A stretch of DNA of 64,000 bases from Myxococcales bacterium (GTDB taxonomy: Bacteria; Myxococcota_A; Polyangia; Polyangiales; Polyangiaceae): the NCBI GenBank assembly GCA_016712525.1, contig JADJQX010000001.1:310001-374000 (forward strand), read 5' to 3'. Each line of letters begins with the position of its first letter. The first letter of the stretch is position 1. Of this stretch, positions 25,712 through 35,101 are shown piece after piece. The notes under the pieces are model-generated. The model made no database searches, had not been told where the DNA came from, and saw only the letters and a program-made list of their open reading frames with translations. A program made the translations under genes and the position numbers.

Positions 25712-28510
25712 CTACGGGATCTCGAGCGCCTTCGCGTCGGCGTTCTCGGGGTCGAGTTTTTGGGCTTCGGCCTTGGCCTTCTGAGCCTCGGCCTTCTTCT
25801 TTTGGGCGAGCCGGACGCGCGCCGTCATGACCTCGACCGCGGCCATGACCTTCGGCCCGGGCTTCGTGAGGCGCGCGCTCTCGACCTCGAAATCGGCGTC
25901 GGCGACGCGCCCCTTCTCGAGCAGCCCACGCGCGTAGTCGAGGTGCACGGCCGCGTGCCCCACGTCGACGAACACCGCCGACTCGCCCGCGGTCACGAGC
26001 TCGTCCCACGCCTTCGCCTCGACGAGCTTGGCGGTGTAGACCTGCCACACACGAGGGTCGTGCTGCTCGAGCATGGCGAGCTTTCGCACGAGCGGGAGCA
26101 CGTCACCTTCGCGTTTGTCGTCGATCGCGAGCTCGAGGAGCCCCTTCACGGGATCGGGGCGGCTCGCGTCGAGCCTGTGCGCGCTCTCGAGGGCGTGCCG
26201 CATGGCCGCCTTGTCTTTCTTGGCTTCGGCCACGTCCGCGAGGAGCATGCGGGTGTCGTACCCGTCGTGTCCCCCGTCGAGCAACGCACGCGCGCGCCGC
26301 TCCACCTCGGCCGGATCCTTGGCGCCCGCCTTCGCCGCGAGGTAGTTCGCGTCGGCGTTCTTCGGGTCGGCCTTGAGCGCCGCCTCGAGGGTGGCCTTGG
26401 CCTCCTTTTTGTGGGCGACGAACTGGGCGAACGCGAGCTCGGCGAGGGCCTGCGCGTCGTTCGGCTTGGCGCGGACCTTGGCCTCGGCCTCGTCGAGCGC
26501 GGGCGGGCGGTCGTCGAAGACGTACTGCTTCTGGTACCTGGACATGCGCGCCATGGCCCACGCGCGGAACTGCTTGTCGTACTCGTCCGCCGAGATCCCG
26601 AAGGCCTGCTGGATGACCTCGGGCGTGCGTTTCCCGGCGCCCCAGAGCTCGAGCGCCTTGGCCACCTTGGGCATCCCGAACGACTCGACCGTGTACACGA
26701 GCATCTGGCTCGACGCGTAGTACGCGACCGAGACGTCCGCCCCGTTCGTGGCGTGCGTGAACGCGCGGTTCATCGCGACCGCGCCGGGGAGCCTGTTCTT
26801 CTTGATGGCGAGAAAGAGCTCCGGGTCGAGCTCGCGCTGCCACTCGGGCCTCCGCGCGATGGTCTCGTACTCGGAGAGGCCCTCGGTGAACCAGCGCGGC
26901 ACGTGGTTCTTCGACTGCTGGATCGCGAACACGTGACCGAGCTCGTGCCACACCACGTTGCCCCAGTTGAAGGGCTCGCTCTTCGGGCTCATCGCGGCGA
27001 CCACGCGCCCGAAGCACACCCCCTGGATACCGATGTTCGGGAGGCCGCTCGTGCGAATACTGAAGGGCTGTCTCCCCTCGTAAAGCTCGAGATGCACTGG
27101 GTTTTTCGGCACGAACCCGTAGCGCGCCTTCATGCTCGCCCACGCCTCCCCGGCGAGCCGCGGCACGTACCGCTCGAGCACGGCCTTCTCTTCTTTGGGG
27201 TAGCGTATCTTGAAGCGCCCCGAGTCGGCCGACTCGTACCTCTGGGGGATGGTCTGCTCGTAGAGGTTCAGAGTGTTGAAGACGCGGACGTTGTAGTGGT
27301 CCTTCTTCCACGCCGTCTGGATCGCCGCGAGACCGCCGGCCTCGTCGCCGTTTCGCATCGCCGTGAGCCCGAGGTTCGCCCAGGCCTTCACGTCGTCGGG
27401 GTCGAGCTTCGTGGCCTCGCCCATGAGCTTCACGATGTCGTCGTACCGGTGCTCCCACTCGGCGTACTCGGCGACGATGCTGTAAAACTCGGAGTATTCG
27501 GGGTTCTTCGCGAGCACCTCGCGCTTCTTCGCCTCGAAGCCGGCCGGATCGTCGTCGAGGAAGCGCGCCGCGGCCCACAGGGACAAGAGCTCGGTGTTCT
27601 CGGGGTCGACCGCGAGCCCGGCCTTGATCGCGGCCTCGGCCGCAGAGATTTCCATGTCGCGGAGGGCGATCCCTGCGCGCACGGCGAACGCCCCCGTGTG
27701 CTTCGGGTTCACGGAGAGCGCCTCGGTCACGAGCTTCTCGGCCGCGTCGAAGTCGACGGTCTGGTCGAGCTTCACGCGGGCCATCGCCACGAGCAGGTCC
27801 GGTCGCTTCGGCGAGAGCGCGAGGGCCTCGCGGAGCACCTCTTCGGCGTGCCCCGGATCGTACTTCTCGAGGAAGAGCTCGGCGCGCGCGAGCAGCGTGT
27901 CGACGCGCTTCTTGTCGGCGCGTTCGCTCTCGTTGAAGAGGGTGTTCGCGTCCTTCGGGACACGGAGGAGGTGCGCCGCGCGGCCGGCGAGGGCCAGGCC
28001 TTCGGCGTCGGTGTTGGTGATCGCGCCCGAGTTGTAGTCGCCGATGATGGTCATCAGCACCGGCTCGGCCTCGTTCCGCTTGCCCTTGGCCAAGAGCAGC
28101 TCCCCGAGCAAGAGGCGGATTTTGCGGCCTTCGGCCCCCGGCGCGCCCTTCTGCGCCTCGAGCAAGCGAATGCCGTCGCCCCGGCGGCCCGTGGCCTCGA
28201 GCACCTTGGCGCGGACGAGGGTCGCTTTGGCCTTCGCCGCGGCGGATCCGCCGACCTGACCTGCGAGCCTCTCGGCCTCGGCGTAGTTGCCGCGCACGAA
28301 CGCGAGCTCGGCGAGGCCAGCCTTCGCCATGGCTTCGTCGGCGCCCTTGATCGCCGAGAGGGATTTTTCGGCGGCGTCGTAGGTCGAAGCCTCGAGCTCG
28401 GCGAGGCCCCGCGAAAGAGGGGTGGGGGCCGCGTCGGCGTGGGCGGCTCGCGAGCCCCCGAGCGCGAGCACGAGGACCGCAGCGACGAGCACCTTTCCGG
28501 CAGAGCGCAT
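25712..28510 (-). CDS. Secreted TPR protein with gluzincin-type (peptidase MA-like) metallopeptidase domain
   Basis: 932 aa from ATG 28510, which gives a signal peptide (VLVLALGGSRAAHA). A start at 28624 would add non-signal sequence. Most of the protein is tetratricopeptide-like helical repeats, on both sides of a peptidase domain near residues 410-650. The zinc site is VVWHELGHVFAIQQ followed by WFTEGLSEYE, the HExxH plus downstream Glu of gluzincins. TPRs on both flanks suggest it binds protein substrates in the periplasm. It precedes the PrsW gene. Confidence 0.88.
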   Translation of the reverse strand: MRSAGKVLVAAVLVLALGGSRAAHADAAPTPLSRGLAELEASTYDAAEKSLSAIKGADEAMAKAGLAELAFVRGNYAEAERLAGQVGGSAAAKAKATLVRAKVLEATGRRGDGIRLLEAQKGAPGAEGRKIRLLLGELLLAKGKRNEAEPVLMTIIGDYNSGAITNTDAEGLALAGRAAHLLRVPKDANTLFNESERADKKRVDTLLARAELFLEKYDPGHAEEVLREALALSPKRPDLLVAMARVKLDQTVDFDAAEKLVTEALSVNPKHTGAFAVRAGIALRDMEISAAEAAIKAGLAVDPENTELLSLWAAARFLDDDPAGFEAKKREVLAKNPEYSEFYSIVAEYAEWEHRYDDIVKLMGEATKLDPDDVKAWANLGLTAMRNGDEAGGLAAIQTAWKKDHYNVRVFNTLNLYEQTIPQRYESADSGRFKIRYPKEEKAVLERYVPRLAGEAWASMKARYGFVPKNPVHLELYEGRQPFSIRTSGLPNIGIQGVCFGRVVAAMSPKSEPFNWGNVVWHELGHVFAIQQSKNHVPRWFTEGLSEYETIARRPEWQRELDPELFLAIKKNRLPGAVAMNRAFTHATNGADVSVAYYASSQMLVYTVESFGMPKVAKALELWGAGKRTPEVIQQAFGISADEYDKQFRAWAMARMSRYQKQYVFDDRPPALDEAEAKVRAKPNDAQALAELAFAQFVAHKKEAKATLEAALKADPKNADANYLAAKAGAKDPAEVERRARALLDGGHDGYDTRMLLADVAEAKKDKAAMRHALESAHRLDASRPDPVKGLLELAIDDKREGDVLPLVRKLAMLEQHDPRVWQVYTAKLVEAKAWDELVTAGESAVFVDVGHAAVHLDYARGLLEKGRVADADFEVESARLTKPGPKVMAAVEVMTARVRLAQKKKAEAQKAKAEAQKLDPENADAKALEIP

Positions 28511-29320
28511 GGGATGGAACGGTATCGCAGCCTGCCGGCACCACCCTACGAAAAGAAGGGGGACGGGCGACGGGCGGCCGGCGGAAGAGCGGGGCGCCTC
28601 GTACGGAGATCGAATCCGTCTCACGCCATGGACAGTGGCGCTGCGACACCAGTCGCATCACGAGGCAATGGATCCGTTCGGCTGTGGCCGCTCGGACGAC
28701 ATGGAACGGGGGCGCAGGAGGACCGCCTTCGCGGATACCCGGTGACGGTCCTCCGGCGCCGATGACGGCGACGTCGGCGCGCACGAAGCCGCCGAGTTAT
28801 CGCGAATGATTTTCCAAATCTATCGCGTTTGAATTACCGGCCAGCGCCGTCGCCGACGTGCCGACCTTCGGGCCGAGCTGCGCGAACCTTCGACGCCTCC
28901 CGAGCCAAGCGGAGCCCCGGCCGCTTCGGCCCCAAGGAAGGGCCGAGACCGCACCGGAGCGCTTCGACGGAAGGACGCGCCGACCGACGTGCGAGGGTGC
29001 GCGGCGAGCACCACCCCACACATGGGCAGCGGGGCGCGCCTCAGTGCGCGTGCGCGAGGCTTCTGGAATCGAGCCGTTCGCGCGCCGACTCCACGCCCCG
29101 ATCGCGATCGCCGCCGAGCGTGACGCTCGAGCGCGGGACCGACCAGAGGCAACGGACTTCTTTCGTACGCGAGGGGAACATGGCTCGAACCGGGCCGCCG
29201 TCGAGGGGCGGCCTCGTCTCCAGGGAGGAAGATGACTTCAGGACCTGACGAAGCCTGATCCACGACCGCTCGGTCGTCAAGGCTGCCATGTCGATTTTCA
29301 AACCAAATTGTTCCACCAAA
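28511..29320. other. 810-bp intergenic region without a recognised gene
   Basis: Lies between the TPR/peptidase start and the 3' end of the chemosensory operon; both flanking genes are on the minus strand. I read both strands and saw no domain or signal peptide. It is less GC-rich than its surroundings at 28795-28845 and 29275-29335. The first patch contains two direct TATCGCG copies; the second lies just past the acetyltransferase stop and has no clear hairpin. Confidence 0.5.
28798..28827. promoter_or_regulatory. Direct TATCGCG repeats in an AT-richer patch
   Basis: TATCGCG occurs at 28798-28804 and 28821-28827, 23 bp start to start (about two helical turns), around an AT-rich core (AATGATTTTCCAAATC). 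It is ~290 bp upstream of the minus-strand TPR/peptidase gene. This looks like a paired binding site for a regulator, but nothing else supports it. Confidence 0.25.
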
Positions 29321-29794
29321 TCATTTCGCAAGGTTGGCATCGGCAGCCTGCACGTGGGCGTGCATGTCGACCGCGTCCTCGCCGTCGTCGTAGTAGCCGC
29401 GGCGAACCCCGATCGCCTCGAAGCCGAGGCGCTCGTAGAGCGCGATGGCCGCGACGTTGCCCTTCCGCACCTCGAGGACGACGAGACGCGCGTCCCTCTC
29501 GCGGGCGAATACGAGCAGCTCTTCGACGAGGGCGCGACCGGCCCCACGGCGCCTCGCCGAGGGCGCGACCGCGACGTCCATCAGGGTAACCTCGTCGGCC
29601 ACGGCCCACGCGACGAGCACGCCGACGACCTCTCCGGTCGGCACCTTCGCCACCGTGACACGCGCGATCGGCCGCGCGAGATCGTCGTGGAGGCTCGCGA
29701 CGCACGCGGCGAGATCTCCCGAGAAGAGCCGCGCGTCGTGCAATATCCGCGCGGCCGCGTCCACATCGGCGGGCGTCGCGAGCGCGACGTTCAC
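29321..29794 (-). CDS. GNAT-family N-acetyltransferase, RimI-like
   Basis: 157 aa from GTG 29794, which overlaps the CheA-like stop (GTGA). RimI-type signature: VTLMDVAVAPSARRRGAGRA with the acetyl-CoA loop, then VLEVRKGNVAAIALYERLGF and the Tyr-rich YYDDGEDAVDMHAHV ending seen in ribosomal-protein alanine acetyltransferases. The coupling to a chemosensory operon is unusual. It could modify an operon partner or simply be carried along. Confidence 0.85.
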   Translation of the reverse strand: MNVALATPADVDAAARILHDARLFSGDLAACVASLHDDLARPIARVTVAKVPTGEVVGVLVAWAVADEVTLMDVAVAPSARRRGAGRALVEELLVFARERDARLVVLEVRKGNVAAIALYERLGFEAIGVRRGYYDDGEDAVDMHAHVQAADANLAK

Positions 29795-31308
29795 GGGGGC
29801 GACGATCTCCGAGGGGGATCGCTCTTTTGAAGGCCATCGGCGACCCGGCCCAGCGCCCGAACGCGAGGGGCGAGCGCGACCACGTCGAGCACGAGGTGGG
29901 TCGCGCCGTCGCCCAGCACCACCGCGCCCGCGTACGGCCCCATCGCCACCACGACGCCGCCAACCGGGCGCACGAGCACTTCGTGGGGGCCGCTCACGGC
30001 GTCGACGCCGACGAAGAACGGCATGGGCTCGGCGCCGCCCGCCTCGAGCTCGGCGACGAACGCGTAGGGCTCGGACGGCCCCGGCTCGAGGCACGCCCCG
30101 AGGTGGGGCGCCCGCACGCCACGTTTCTCGGAGGCTTGACGGACGGAGAGCACGTGCGCCGACGGGATGGCGTGCGTGATCCCCTGCGCGGTGACCCACA
30201 GCACGCTCTCGAGCCCCGACTCGACGGGCACGTCGATGCGCGCCTCGAAGCCGAAGCCACGCCGGCTCTCGACGCGGAGCGAGCCCCCGAGGCGCTCGAC
30301 CGACGAGAGCGCGATGTCGAGCCCGATGCCACGGCCCGCGAGCACGTCGGCGTTGTCCTTCGTGGAGAAGCCAGGGAGAAAGAGCAGCGCGAGCAAGGTG
30401 TCGTCGTCGGCGACCTCGGCGAGCTGCGGGCTGATGGCACGCGAGGCGAGGGCCCGCTCGCGGAGAGCTGCGACGTCGACGCCGGCGCCGTCGTCGCCTA
30501 CGGCCACCGTGAGCCGGCTCGCCGCACGCCGCGCGGAGAGGGTGACCGTGGCGACGGCGGGCTTCCCGAGCGCTTCGCGGGCCTCGGCGGGCTCGATGCC
30601 GTGGGCGATCGCATTGCGTGCAAGATGCAAACATGGATCGAGCAGGCGCTCGACGAGCTTGCGGTCGACCATCTCGTCGGCGCCTTGCTGCACGACCTGC
30701 ACGTCGCGCCCCGCGCGACGTGCCTCGGAGGTGATCACCGCCGCGACCTTGGCGAAGAGGTCGCGTACGGGCGTCTGGCGCATGGACAAGAGCTCTTTTC
30801 GCGCAGCCTGCGTCAGGTCTCGAAGGTCCACGTCGGCCTCTCGCCCGTCTGCACCACGCCGCTCGAGATCGTCGGCGGCTCGCGCGAGCCCGACGGCCAC
30901 CCTCTCGATGCGACGGAGCGCGGCCGCAGGAGCCCCCCAAGGGCGAGGCGGACCGATCAGCCGAAGGGCGTCGGCGAGATCGCCGCGAAGACGGCGCAGC
31001 TCCCGGGCCTGGCGCGCGTCGGCCGTGGCCCTCGCGCCGATGCCGTCACGCACGGCTCCGACCACGGAGAACCCGTCGAGGAGCGTGTCGACCGAGCTCC
31101 GATCGATGCGGATGGTGTCGGCGTCGCGGTCGTCTTCGGCGGGGCGCGTGGTGCCTCGGGGGCGTGGCTCGGGCCGCGTGCCCCGTGACTTGAGCACGTC
31201 GAGCGTACCGCGCGGATCGTCGAGCAGCGCCGAGAGCGTGGCCCGGTGGCGCCCGACCTCGGCGAGCCCCTCCTCGAGCGATCGCTCCCCGCCGATGGCC
31301 TGCTTCAT
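29791..31308 (-). CDS. CheA-like histidine kinase, C-terminal part (dimerisation, ATPase and CheW-like domains)
   Basis: 505 aa as annotated from ATG 31308. A linker, then a dimerisation helix pair (~100-190), an HATPase domain with N-box HLARNAIAHGIE, GDDGAGVD and GRGIGLDIALSSVERLGG, and a C-terminal CheW-like domain. No receiver and no phosphorylatable His in this piece. Upstream of 31308 the same frame stays open and continues the second Hpt domain of the neighbouring ORF if one base is added near 31368-31371. The natural gene is therefore probably one CheA running from 31820 to 29791. Partners: CheW at 32651 and the MCP-like protein at 31817. Confidence 0.9.
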   Translation of the reverse strand: MKQAIGGERSLEEGLAEVGRHRATLSALLDDPRGTLDVLKSRGTRPEPRPRGTTRPAEDDRDADTIRIDRSSVDTLLDGFSVVGAVRDGIGARATADARQARELRRLRGDLADALRLIGPPRPWGAPAAALRRIERVAVGLARAADDLERRGADGREADVDLRDLTQAARKELLSMRQTPVRDLFAKVAAVITSEARRAGRDVQVVQQGADEMVDRKLVERLLDPCLHLARNAIAHGIEPAEAREALGKPAVATVTLSARRAASRLTVAVGDDGAGVDVAALRERALASRAISPQLAEVADDDTLLALLFLPGFSTKDNADVLAGRGIGLDIALSSVERLGGSLRVESRRGFGFEARIDVPVESGLESVLWVTAQGITHAIPSAHVLSVRQASEKRGVRAPHLGACLEPGPSEPYAFVAELEAGGAEPMPFFVGVDAVSGPHEVLVRPVGGVVVAMGPYAGAVVLGDGATHLVLDVVALAPRVRALGRVADGLQKSDPPRRSSPP

Positions 31309-31820
31309 GCGGCCTTCGAGGCCGTGGCAGAACCACGTCGTGACCTCGTCTCCGACGGCGCTCGCAGCCCCTTCATGGTGTGGAGGTGGCGGTAGATGCT
31401 CTCGGCCGCGGCCGCCGTGTCGTCGTCGCGGAGCGAGAGATCGAGCTGCTCGAGCCGCTCTTTCATGCTGAGCATGTACTCTGCACGAATATCGCTCGGC
31501 ACCTCTCCGGGCTCGAGATCCATGGGGGGCACGGGCCAGGGGGACTCGAGCGCCGCTTTGCCTTCGCGGAGCCTCGAGGTGGCCCGACGGACGAGGGACG
31601 CGGCCTCGGCCCGTGCCGAAGCGTCTCCCCGCGCATGACGCCGCTCGAGCCTCTGGAGCGCCCCCGCGAGCTCGGCCTCTCCGGCGAGACCGGCAGCCCC
31701 TTTCATGGCGTGGATCGCGCGCCGGGTCTCTTCGGGCGTAGGGGTGCCCTCGAGCGAGAGCGCGTGACGCTCGAGCTCGATGACCAAGAGCCGCAGGAGC
31801 TCCGGGTCGCTCGTCGTCAC
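31305..31820 (-). CDS. Hpt-domain protein, apparently the N-terminal part of the split CheA
   Basis: 171 aa from GTG 31820, overlapping the MCP-like stop (GTGA). Hpt1 has AIHAMKGAAGLAG with His37. A second Hpt begins near residue 110 and reaches HLHTMKG with His147, but the frame then degrades (LRAPSETRSRRGSA) and stops at 31305. In the +1-base frame the text becomes HTMKGAASAVGDE and then TTWFCHGLEGRMKQ, which is a normal Hpt and joins ATG 31308. The lesion is within the G4 tract at 31368-31371. Either the gene is broken, the base is a sequencing loss, or the shift is programmed. Confidence 0.85.
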   Translation of the reverse strand: MTTSDPELLRLLVIELERHALSLEGTPTPEETRRAIHAMKGAAGLAGEAELAGALQRLERRHARGDASARAEAASLVRRATSRLREGKAALESPWPVPPMDLEPGEVPSDIRAEYMLSMKERLEQLDLSLRDDDTAAAAESIYRHLHTMKGLRAPSETRSRRGSATASKAA

Positions 31821-32581
31821 GCCTCTTCCCCGCCCTCTTCGTCGCCGACCCACTTGGCGAGCGGCTCGAGCACGGGCCGGAGGACGCCCATCAAGATACT
31901 CTTCGGCACCTTCTCGCCGAGCGCTCCGAGGGCCGTGACGAACGCGCGCCCATGTTCGACCGCGTCGGCGAGGGCCTTCGCTGTCTCGGGATCCGAGCCC
32001 GTCGCGCGCTTCATTCGGTCTCCGAGCTCACCGAGCGCGCGCTCCGTGTCGGACGACGAGGCCCCGACGCGCCCCGCCTCTTGGGCGACCTCGGCCGCGG
32101 CCTCACGGGCACGATCGAGGCTCGACGTGACCTGCGCGAGCTCGGTCGAGACCTCGGTGAGCGCGGCCGAGAGCTCACGGGCGCTCTCGGCGCCGCGCGC
32201 GGCCGAGAGCCGCACCTCCTCGGAGACGAGCTGGAGAGACTGCCCGACCTGCTCGCCGAGCCGCGCCCCTTCGAGCCCGGTGTTGAGCGCCACGAGAGAG
32301 AGCTTCTCGAACGAGTCGACCACGCGCGAGAAGCTCGTGCCGAGGTCTTGTGCGCGCGCCGACACGGCCCGTGCACGGTCTCCGATCGAGTCGAGCGCGC
32401 CGCGTTGTTTGGCGATGTTCGAGGCGATGCGTTGTGCGGCCTCGCCCGACTCGCGCGTGCTCGCCTGGGCGCGCGCGTGCACGGACCAGAGGGCCCCCGC
32501 ATCGGCGGCCGTGCTCGACGCTCGGTCGGTTTTTCCAGGCCTCAGGAGGCCGAACAGTCGGCGTTTCGGTTTCTCGGCCAT
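31817..32581 (-). CDS. Soluble MCP-like chemosensory protein
   Basis: 254 aa from ATG 32581. No transmembrane helix and no sensor domain: a short basic N-terminus leads into one long coiled-coil. The signalling tip of methyl-accepting proteins is recognisable but degenerate: FEKLSLVALNTGLEGARLGE followed by VSEEVRLSAARGAESARELS, where the family reads LLALNAAIEAARAGE and VAEEVR. It is shorter than typical MCPs and, like FrzCD of Myxococcus, lacks a membrane anchor. It starts 69 bp after the CheW stop and overlaps the Hpt start. Confidence 0.82.
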   Translation of the reverse strand: MAEKPKRRLFGLLRPGKTDRASSTAADAGALWSVHARAQASTRESGEAAQRIASNIAKQRGALDSIGDRARAVSARAQDLGTSFSRVVDSFEKLSLVALNTGLEGARLGEQVGQSLQLVSEEVRLSAARGAESARELSAALTEVSTELAQVTSSLDRAREAAAEVAQEAGRVGASSSDTERALGELGDRMKRATGSDPETAKALADAVEHGRAFVTALGALGEKVPKSILMGVLRPVLEPLAKWVGDEEGGEEA

Positions 32582-32650
32582 GATCGCCCTCGTTTCGTTT
32601 CGGGCGTGAGGATAACTCGCGCCGGGCACAGGCTCACACGAAAGCGTACG

Positions 32651-33085
32651 TCACGCGCGGACGCGCCCCGCCCACGGCCTCGCGTGGAGCTCCGACACGA
32701 GGCCCGGTAGGTCGAGGTCGGGCACGGTGTCGCCGTCGAACCGGACGCTGCCCACGTCACCGTCGAAATGGCCCACGGAGACGACCTCGATCCCCGCCAC
32801 CCCCACGCGCTCCCCGGCGTGCAAACACACGACGAGCACACGCGCGTGCGACTCGCGCATGCCCGGGAGCGCCGAGGTGGGCCGAGGCTCGCCGAACGGC
32901 GCCAACACCGGCAGCACGGCCCCGTCGACCTGAGCGACCCCGAGCATCGGAGGCCTCGCGCCGGCCACAGGCGACACACGCGGCATGCGCACGACCGAGA
33001 GCACCCCTTCGGTGGGCAGGAACGCCTGCACGACCCGCGAGGCCTCGGGAGGGGTGCGAACCACGATGCCTGACCTTCGCCTCAT
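32651..33085 (-). CDS. CheW-like coupling protein
   Basis: 144 aa from ATG 33085. A single CheW-like domain: a strand pair at VVQAFLPTEGVLSVVRMP, the PPMLGVAQVDGAVLPVLAPF core that corresponds to the conserved CheW 'inv..RG.viPv.dl' region, and LVVCLHAGERVGVAGIEV. First gene of the chemosensory operon; it should link the MCP-like protein to the CheA-like kinase. No CheR, CheB or CheY is encoded nearby. Divergent from the RidA gene across 170 bp. Confidence 0.8.
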   Translation of the reverse strand: MRRRSGIVVRTPPEASRVVQAFLPTEGVLSVVRMPRVSPVAGARPPMLGVAQVDGAVLPVLAPFGEPRPTSALPGMRESHARVLVVCLHAGERVGVAGIEVVSVGHFDGDVGSVRFDGDTVPDLDLPGLVSELHARPWAGRVRA

Positions 33086-33255
33086 CGCGCTTGGGACCGT
33101 ACCCGACGCGAGGCGGCGAACCAAGGCACGACGGCGCGCCGCCGGAAGATGACAAAAACCGCATGAGTATCGAGCAGTTACACCCACGACGCCCGCTTCG
33201 AGCGAGGACGCTCCCGGCCCACGCCTGCCCGCAAAATCCGCTAAGCTCGGCGCCC

Positions 33256-33684
33256 ATGAGCCCTGCCTCGCCGCACACGCGGCTCCGCGCCACACGCGTC
33301 GCGATCGGCACGAACGCCCCTTGGGAGCCCATCGTCGGGTACTCGCGCGCGGTCCGTGTAGGCCCCTTCGTGGCCATCACGGGCACGACCGCGCTCGACG
33401 CCGACGGCAAGCTCGTGGGCGAAGGGGACCCAGCGCTCCAGGCGCGCACGTGCCTCACCAACGTGCTCACGGCTCTCGAGCGGGTCGGCGCGACCCGGGC
33501 CGACGTCGTCCGCACGCGCATCTACGTGACCGACATCGCGGCGTGGGAGGCCATCGGCCGGGAGCATGGAGCCGTCTTCGGCGACGTACGCCCCGCGACG
33601 ACCATGGTCGAGGTGAGCGCCCTCATCGACCCCCGCATGCTCGTCGAGATCGAGGCCGACGCGATCTGCGCGGAGGCGCCATGA
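33256..33684 (+). CDS. RidA (YjgF/YER057c) family protein
   Basis: 142 aa from ATG 33256. Typical RidA pattern: VGPFVAITGTTALDADGKLV, QARTCLTNVLTALERVGA, DVVRTRIYVTDIAAWEAIG, and the closing PATTMVEVSALIDPRMLVEI with the conserved Arg-like tail. Family members hydrolyse reactive enamines and imines or act as deaminases. Its stop overlaps the amidohydrolase start (ATGA), so the two are coupled, which fits a shared deamination pathway. Confidence 0.92.
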   Translation: MSPASPHTRLRATRVAIGTNAPWEPIVGYSRAVRVGPFVAITGTTALDADGKLVGEGDPALQARTCLTNVLTALERVGATRADVVRTRIYVTDIAAWEAIGREHGAVFGDVRPATTMVEVSALIDPRMLVEIEADAICAEAP

Positions 33685-35042
33685 GCACCTCGAAGCTCCC
33701 CGCGCGCGAGGCGATCCTCGTCGAAGGCGGCACCGTGGTCACGTGCGACTCGGACGACACCGTCATCGAAGGCGACGTCCTCATCGACGACGGCCGCATC
33801 GTCGCCGTGGGCAAAAAGGCCCGCGAAGCACGGAAAAAGGGCTCGCTCGTGCGTGTCCTCGACGCCTCGGGTTGCGCCGTGCTGCCGGGCTTCGTCCAGG
33901 CCCACGTCCACTTGTGCCAGGTGCTCTTCCGCGGCATGGCCGACGATCTCCCCCTCCTCGACTGGCTCCGTGAGCGCATCTGGCCGTTCGAGGCCGCGCA
34001 CGACCCGGCGTCCCTCGGGGCCAGCGCCGAGCTCGGTCTGCTCGAGATGTCTCTCGGTGGCACGACCACCATCCTCGACATGGGCACCGTGCACCACCAC
34101 GACGCCGTGTTCGACGCCGCCGAGCGCAGCGGCATCCGCGTGATCTCCGGCAAGGCCATGATGGACGACGGCGTGGGCGTGCCGAAGGGCCTCCGCGAGA
34201 CCACGCGCGCGAGCCTCCGCGAGAGCGACGCCCTCCTCGCGCGATGGCACGGGAAGGGAGAAGGTCGCCTCAGGTACGCGTACGCGCCTCGCTTCATTCT
34301 CTCCTGCACGGAGGCCCTCTTCCGCGGCGTCGTCGAGCGGTCCGCCGAGAACGGGGCCCTCATGCACTCCCACGCGGCCGAGCACCCCGGCGAGCGCGCG
34401 GCCGTACGAAAGCTCCTCGGGAAAGACGACGTCGACGTGCTCGCCTCCTATGGTTTCTCCGGTGAGCGCGCGGTGTTGGCGCACGGCGTTCAGCTCACGA
34501 TGGCCCAGGCGAAGCGCGCCGCGAAGGACGGCACCCGCTACGTGCACTGCCCGAGCGCGAACCTGAAGCTCGGCTCCGGCATCGCGAAGGTCCACGACCT
34601 GCTCGAGACGGGCGTGGTGCTCGGGCTCGGGGCCGACGGAGCTCCGTGCAACAACAACCTCGACGCGCTCGCCGAGCTCCGCCACGCGGCGCTCCTCGCC
34701 AAGGTCACCTCGGGCACGACGTCGCTCCCGGCGCGCCGCGCCCTCGCCCTCGCGACGCGCGGAGGGGCGAAGGCGCTCGGGATGGGCCACGAGATCGGCG
34801 CGCTCGTGCCCGGCATGCGGGCCGATCTCCAGGTCGTCCGCATCGACGGCCCCCACGTCGAGCCGGGTGGAGACGTGTTCTCGCGGGTCGTCTACGCGGC
34901 GACCGCGCGCGACGTCACCCACGTCGTCTGCGACGGGCGCCTCGTCGTACGCCAGGGCGAGAGCACCGTGTTCGATCGCGAGGCCGTGCTCGCCACCGCG
35001 CGGGTGCAGGCCAAAAAAGCACGCGCCCGCTCGGGTGTGTAG
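33681..35042 (+). CDS. Amidohydrolase-superfamily deaminase (TrzN/SAH-deaminase type)
   Basis: 453 aa from ATG 33681 (ATGA overlap with RidA). Metal ligands in the usual order: GFVQAHVHLCQ (HxH), MHSHAAEH, LAHGVQLT and LGADGAPCNNNLD with the catalytic Asp. Members of this branch deaminate S-adenosylhomocysteine, 5'-methylthioadenosine, guanine, or triazine herbicides. The pairing with RidA, which clears reactive imines and enamines, supports an N-heterocycle deaminase; the substrate is open. Confidence 0.92.
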   Translation: MSTSKLPAREAILVEGGTVVTCDSDDTVIEGDVLIDDGRIVAVGKKAREARKKGSLVRVLDASGCAVLPGFVQAHVHLCQVLFRGMADDLPLLDWLRERIWPFEAAHDPASLGASAELGLLEMSLGGTTTILDMGTVHHHDAVFDAAERSGIRVISGKAMMDDGVGVPKGLRETTRASLRESDALLARWHGKGEGRLRYAYAPRFILSCTEALFRGVVERSAENGALMHSHAAEHPGERAAVRKLLGKDDVDVLASYGFSGERAVLAHGVQLTMAQAKRAAKDGTRYVHCPSANLKLGSGIAKVHDLLETGVVLGLGADGAPCNNNLDALAELRHAALLAKVTSGTTSLPARRALALATRGGAKALGMGHEIGALVPGMRADLQVVRIDGPHVEPGGDVFSRVVYAATARDVTHVVCDGRLVVRQGESTVFDREAVLATARVQAKKARARSGV

Positions 35043-35101
35043 CCTCGCGTAGGCCTCGTTCCGGCGCGCGGCGGGCACGCCACCCGCGCCGGATTCACGA
35101 G

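Noticed and set aside
28590..28640. tRNA-like T-arm sequence (GATCGAATCC)
   Set aside because: The T-loop does not start with TTC, and I could not find a matching acceptor stem or D and anticodon arms.
28600..28784. Minus-strand reading frame starting RADVAVIGAGG, like a flavoprotein start
   Set aside because: The match stops after about 12 residues and continues as low-complexity sequence; the frame is the shadow of the TPR/peptidase gene further on.
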